Assembly: GCA_035656415.1 (NCBI GenBank)
Contig: DASRSM010000278.1
Coordinates: forward strand, 1 to 8,603
Direction: 5' to 3'
Length of the DNA stretch: 8,603 bases
Source: JAFAHZ01 sp035656415
GTDB taxonomy: Bacteria > Vulcanimicrobiota > Vulcanimicrobiia > Vulcanimicrobiales > Vulcanimicrobiaceae
Position numbers and translations under genes: made by a program. Below the pieces are notes generated by a model that worked only from the letters and a program-made list of their open reading frames with translations, was not told the origin of the DNA and did no database searches. Shown here piece by piece: positions 7,211 to 8,603 of the stretch (position 1 is the stretch's first letter; each line of letters opens with the position of its first letter).

Positions 7211-7577
7211 AGGCGACGACGCTTGTGAACGGCAGCGAAACGCTTAGACATCTTGGCGTCGTCGTATTCCTTAAGAAACCTCGCGTGAACGTGCGCGACG
7301 TCGCGGGTAACCAAGGTACCCTTGACCAGTGGCACGTTACAATACCCGTGGGCGTCCTCATCTTGCCCGTAGTCGCGCCGTCGGCATGAGGAAAGGTCGC
7401 GAAGAGATCGTCGAAGCTGCGGTTCTCTTGAACGAGAATGACGACGTGTTTGATCGGCGATGAACTGGCGGCTACCGCCGGAAGAACCGTTGTCCCGGAC
7501 CGCGCTCCTGGCACCGCGTACGAGCAGCCGCCGAGAATAAAGCCCGCGGAAACGACAATCGCTGCGAGCGCTTTCAC
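7189..7577 (-). pseudogene. Lipoprotein phosphoesterase (phospholipase C/acid phosphatase superfamily), N-terminal remnant, frameshifted and truncated
   Basis: From a GTG at 7577 the first 72 codons encode a lipoprotein signal peptide (MKALAAIVVSAGFILGGC, lipobox LGGC, Cys18) followed by the phosphoesterase family (PF04185) signature IKHVVILVQENRSFDDLF (residues 42-59) and TFPHADGATTGK. The Glu and Asn of QENRSFDD are metal-site residues in this family. After Lys72 (codon 7364-7362) family-like sequence continues in the -1 frame (DEDAHGYCNVPLVKG, then VAHVHARFLKEYDDAKM) to a TAA inside the intergenic repeat. This fits loss of one G from an ancestral AAGGATG. Only about 129 residues of a protein normally well over 400 remain. 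The original frame stays open to 6885 but runs antisense through the transglycosylase gene and shows no homology, so I do not treat it as coding. The intact enzyme would hydrolyse phosphoester or phospholipid substrates outside the cytoplasm. Confidence 0.75.
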
Positions 7578-7798
7578 TCGGTGTCCAATGGCTCAGTTGA
7601 TATCGGTTCGTGCAGAAAGAACTCTAGCGACTTGGACGCCGGAATTGTTTTGAAACGGCGCGGCTTTCGCGAAAAGTTGAAGACGTCATCGATACTGTTC
7701 GCGCGCGCGTCGGTCGTGTTCAGCCGTCCCAGTCCCCAGTTGTCTTCGATGAATCTCAGAAGGCTGCCGAACTCGTACGCCCCAGTTCTGCGCCTTTG
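7574..7798 (-). pseudogene. Phosphoesterase family protein, C-terminal remnant
   Basis: Codons 7798 to 7574 (TGA) encode 74 residues that match the usual C-terminus of the same phosphoesterase family: YEFGSLLRFIEDNWGLGRLN, then TTDARANSIDDVFNF, then an FFLHEP...PLDTE tail. An in-frame TAG at 7801-7799 cuts it off upstream, there is no start codon or ribosome binding site, and I find no recognisable catalytic core in any frame upstream. Its stop overlaps the GTG start of the N-terminal remnant (GTGA), so two phosphoesterase genes once stood in tandem with translational overlap. The segment keeps good family residues, which suggests recent decay. It cannot be enzymatically active as it stands. 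Confidence 0.7.
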
Positions 7799-7858
7799 CT
7801 AAGCTCGAAAGCGCTGCGTCCTACGCTCGTAACCGACGAGTCAGAGACCGAGGCAGCT

Positions 7859-7871
7859 CCGTACTGTACGG
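7859..7871. repeat. 13-bp perfect inverted repeat
   Basis: CCGTAC-T-GTACGG is a perfect palindrome with a one-base centre. It lies between the stop of the streptogramin-lyase-like gene (7885) and the phosphoesterase remnant. No T-run follows on either strand, so it is not a standard terminator. It may be a protein binding site or chance. Confidence 0.3.
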
Positions 7872-7884
7872 TTCCGTTGAGCCC

Positions 7885-8301
7885 CTATTGCAGCCGGCTT
7901 ATATATTCAAGCCAGTGCGGATGTTTAAGATTGCTCCATTGAGTTATCCAAATGGCGCCATTGGGTCCAGGCGTGATGCCGGCCGCCTTCCAGATGTCTT
8001 TCTTGAAGTATGTGATTCTACCGTTTGTCGTTAGACGTACCACTGTGCCGTACTTATTGAAGGCACTAAGCCAGAGAGCACCATCCGGTCCCGTCACGAT
8101 TCCGTTGGCGTTTCTAACGTTCACCTCATACTGTTTTAGAACGACCCCGCTCGTTGAAAACTGGGCGACTGTGAGCCGGAGCGGCCCAACCGATTCATCT
8201 AACGAATCCGTGCGAAATACTGTTGCTACGTGCCTTTTGTCCCAGGTCGCCTCGCCGACTAGGGCAATCCCATCTCCAGTAGGATTTCTTGCAACTCGCA
8301 A
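7885..8301 (-). CDS. Streptogramin lyase (Vgb)-like beta-propeller, probable 5'-truncated fragment
   Basis: This 138-aa frame (TTG at 8301, TAG at 7887-7885) contains two clear repeats of the Vgb/NHL-like propeller type: GIVTGPDGALWLSAFNKYG with VVRLTTNGRITYF, and GITPGPNGAIWITQW, ending in YISRLQ. A complete propeller of this family is near 300 residues with a secretion signal; here only about three blades remain, with no signal peptide. The TTG start has only a distant AAGG, and an in-frame TGA lies at 8310-8308. In-frame sequence beyond that TGA again looks protein-like (FVPFASMKV) but holds a further TAA, so decay of a longer gene is likely. GC content is visibly lower than in the large genes. 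Without the missing blades and the lyase active site an antibiotic-inactivation role should not be claimed; many such homologues are propellers of unknown function. Confidence 0.6.
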   Translation of the reverse strand: MRVARNPTGDGIALVGEATWDKRHVATVFRTDSLDESVGPLRLTVAQFSTSGVVLKQYEVNVRNANGIVTGPDGALWLSAFNKYGTVVRLTTNGRITYFKKDIWKAAGITPGPNGAIWITQWSNLKHPHWLEYISRLQ

Positions 8302-8399
8302 CGCACTTCAAACCTTCATCGACGCAAACGGTACGAATTATTGCGACGACTGCAGCTGGCAGCTTCCGTTGTAGCTGGAGGACGATGTCAGGAAGACGT
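8302..8399. other. Short intergenic region between the propeller fragment and the right-edge gene
   Basis: The interval between the divergent genes shows no clear -35/-10 pair. On the plus strand GGAGG (8377-8381) and AGGA (8390-8393) are the candidate ribosome binding sites of the right-edge gene. On the minus strand two short stop-bounded frames in phase with the propeller fragment may be its decayed 5' part. Confidence 0.3.
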
Positions 8400-8603
8400 A
8401 TGCGATACGATGAGCAGTTCACTCTAGCGAACGCGTTTAGGGATGCGGTCGAAGATCCGCGTCAGTGGCCCTTCTTCCTCATAGCGGGGCTATGGGCCGC
8501 GAGCGAGCCTATTCTCTCCCCTGGGCCGCTTGTGCCGAAAGTGACATGGTCGATAATATCGCTAATCGCTGGGGCGGCAGGATGGTGGCCCGTCGCCGGT
8601 TTC
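8400..8603 (+). CDS. Putative multi-span membrane protein (5' part only, cut by window end)
   Basis: From ATG at 8400 an open frame of 68 codons runs off the right edge without a stop. AGGA six bases upstream supports this start; an in-frame ATG at 8385, behind GGAGG with a short three-base gap, would add MSGRR. The visible protein begins with a soluble stretch (MRYDEQFTLANAFRDAVEDP) and then two hydrophobic segments at about residues 28-44 (WPFFLIAGLWAASEPIL) and 52-68 (VTWSIISLIAGAAGWWPVAG). The AFRDAVEDPRQWP-to-membrane transition faintly recalls polytopic proteins of unknown function such as DUF4013, but this is not a firm assignment. Rare-looking ATA and CTA codons are more frequent than in the large genes of the window. 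Confidence 0.55.
   Translation, partial: MRYDEQFTLANAFRDAVEDPRQWPFFLIAGLWAASEPILSPGPLVPKVTWSIISLIAGAAGWWPVAGF

Noticed and set aside
6885..7577. 230-codon minus-strand frame taken as one intact protein
   Set aside because: Only its first 72 residues match the phosphoesterase family; beyond the frameshift it reads unrelated sequence and runs antisense through the transglycosylase gene.
1..8603. CRISPR array, tRNA, rRNA, transposase, toxin-antitoxin or phage defence genes
   Set aside because: No regularly spaced repeats, cloverleaf-like segments or matching protein motifs were seen on either strand.

Overview
The window is GC-rich bacterial chromosomal DNA (GC-rich third positions, GTG starts, GGAGG-type ribosome binding sites). 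Exported Asp-box beta-propellers, a streptogramin-lyase-like propeller and lipoprotein phosphoesterases together suggest an uncultured environmental lineage such as Eremiobacterota/Vulcanimicrobiota or an acidobacterium-like group. That placement is inference from protein style; no marker gene is present.

Layout. (1) About 70% of the window (1-6193, minus strand) holds two large tandem paralogs of the VPS10/sortilin-like, BNR (Asp-box) beta-propeller family, often annotated loosely as 'glycosyl hydrolase'. The upstream copy is complete (1069 aa, GTG start, Sec signal peptide). The downstream copy starts inside the stop codon of the first (ATGA overlap) and runs off the left edge after 995 codons. 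Because it has no stop in the window it is easily missed, and the long plus-strand frames opposite both genes are antisense shadows. (2) Upstream of the pair, on the same strand, lie a terminator-like hairpin that contains the Shine-Dalgarno sequence of the first gene, a pair of direct repeats with an 11-bp period, and a short ORF for a 49-aa single-span membrane protein. (3) Divergent to these is a complete lytic transglycosylase gene (GH23 SLT fold, exported) on the plus strand. (4) From about 7160 to 8301 is a decayed accessory patch on the minus strand. It holds a palindrome-like intergenic repeat, a frameshifted and truncated N-terminal piece of a lipoprotein phosphoesterase (phospholipase C/acid phosphatase superfamily), a C-terminal piece of a second phosphoesterase, and the C-terminal part of a streptogramin-lyase-like propeller with noticeably lower GC. 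(5) At the right edge a plus-strand gene for a putative membrane protein begins and is cut by the window end.

How the parts work together: the two propeller proteins are almost certainly one transcription unit with translational coupling, and may form a pair of exported or surface proteins of unknown ligand. The transglycosylase is an independent cell-wall gene. The phosphoesterase and propeller remnants look like the residue of accessory gene turnover. I see no CRISPR array, tRNA, rRNA, transposase or recognisable defence system.
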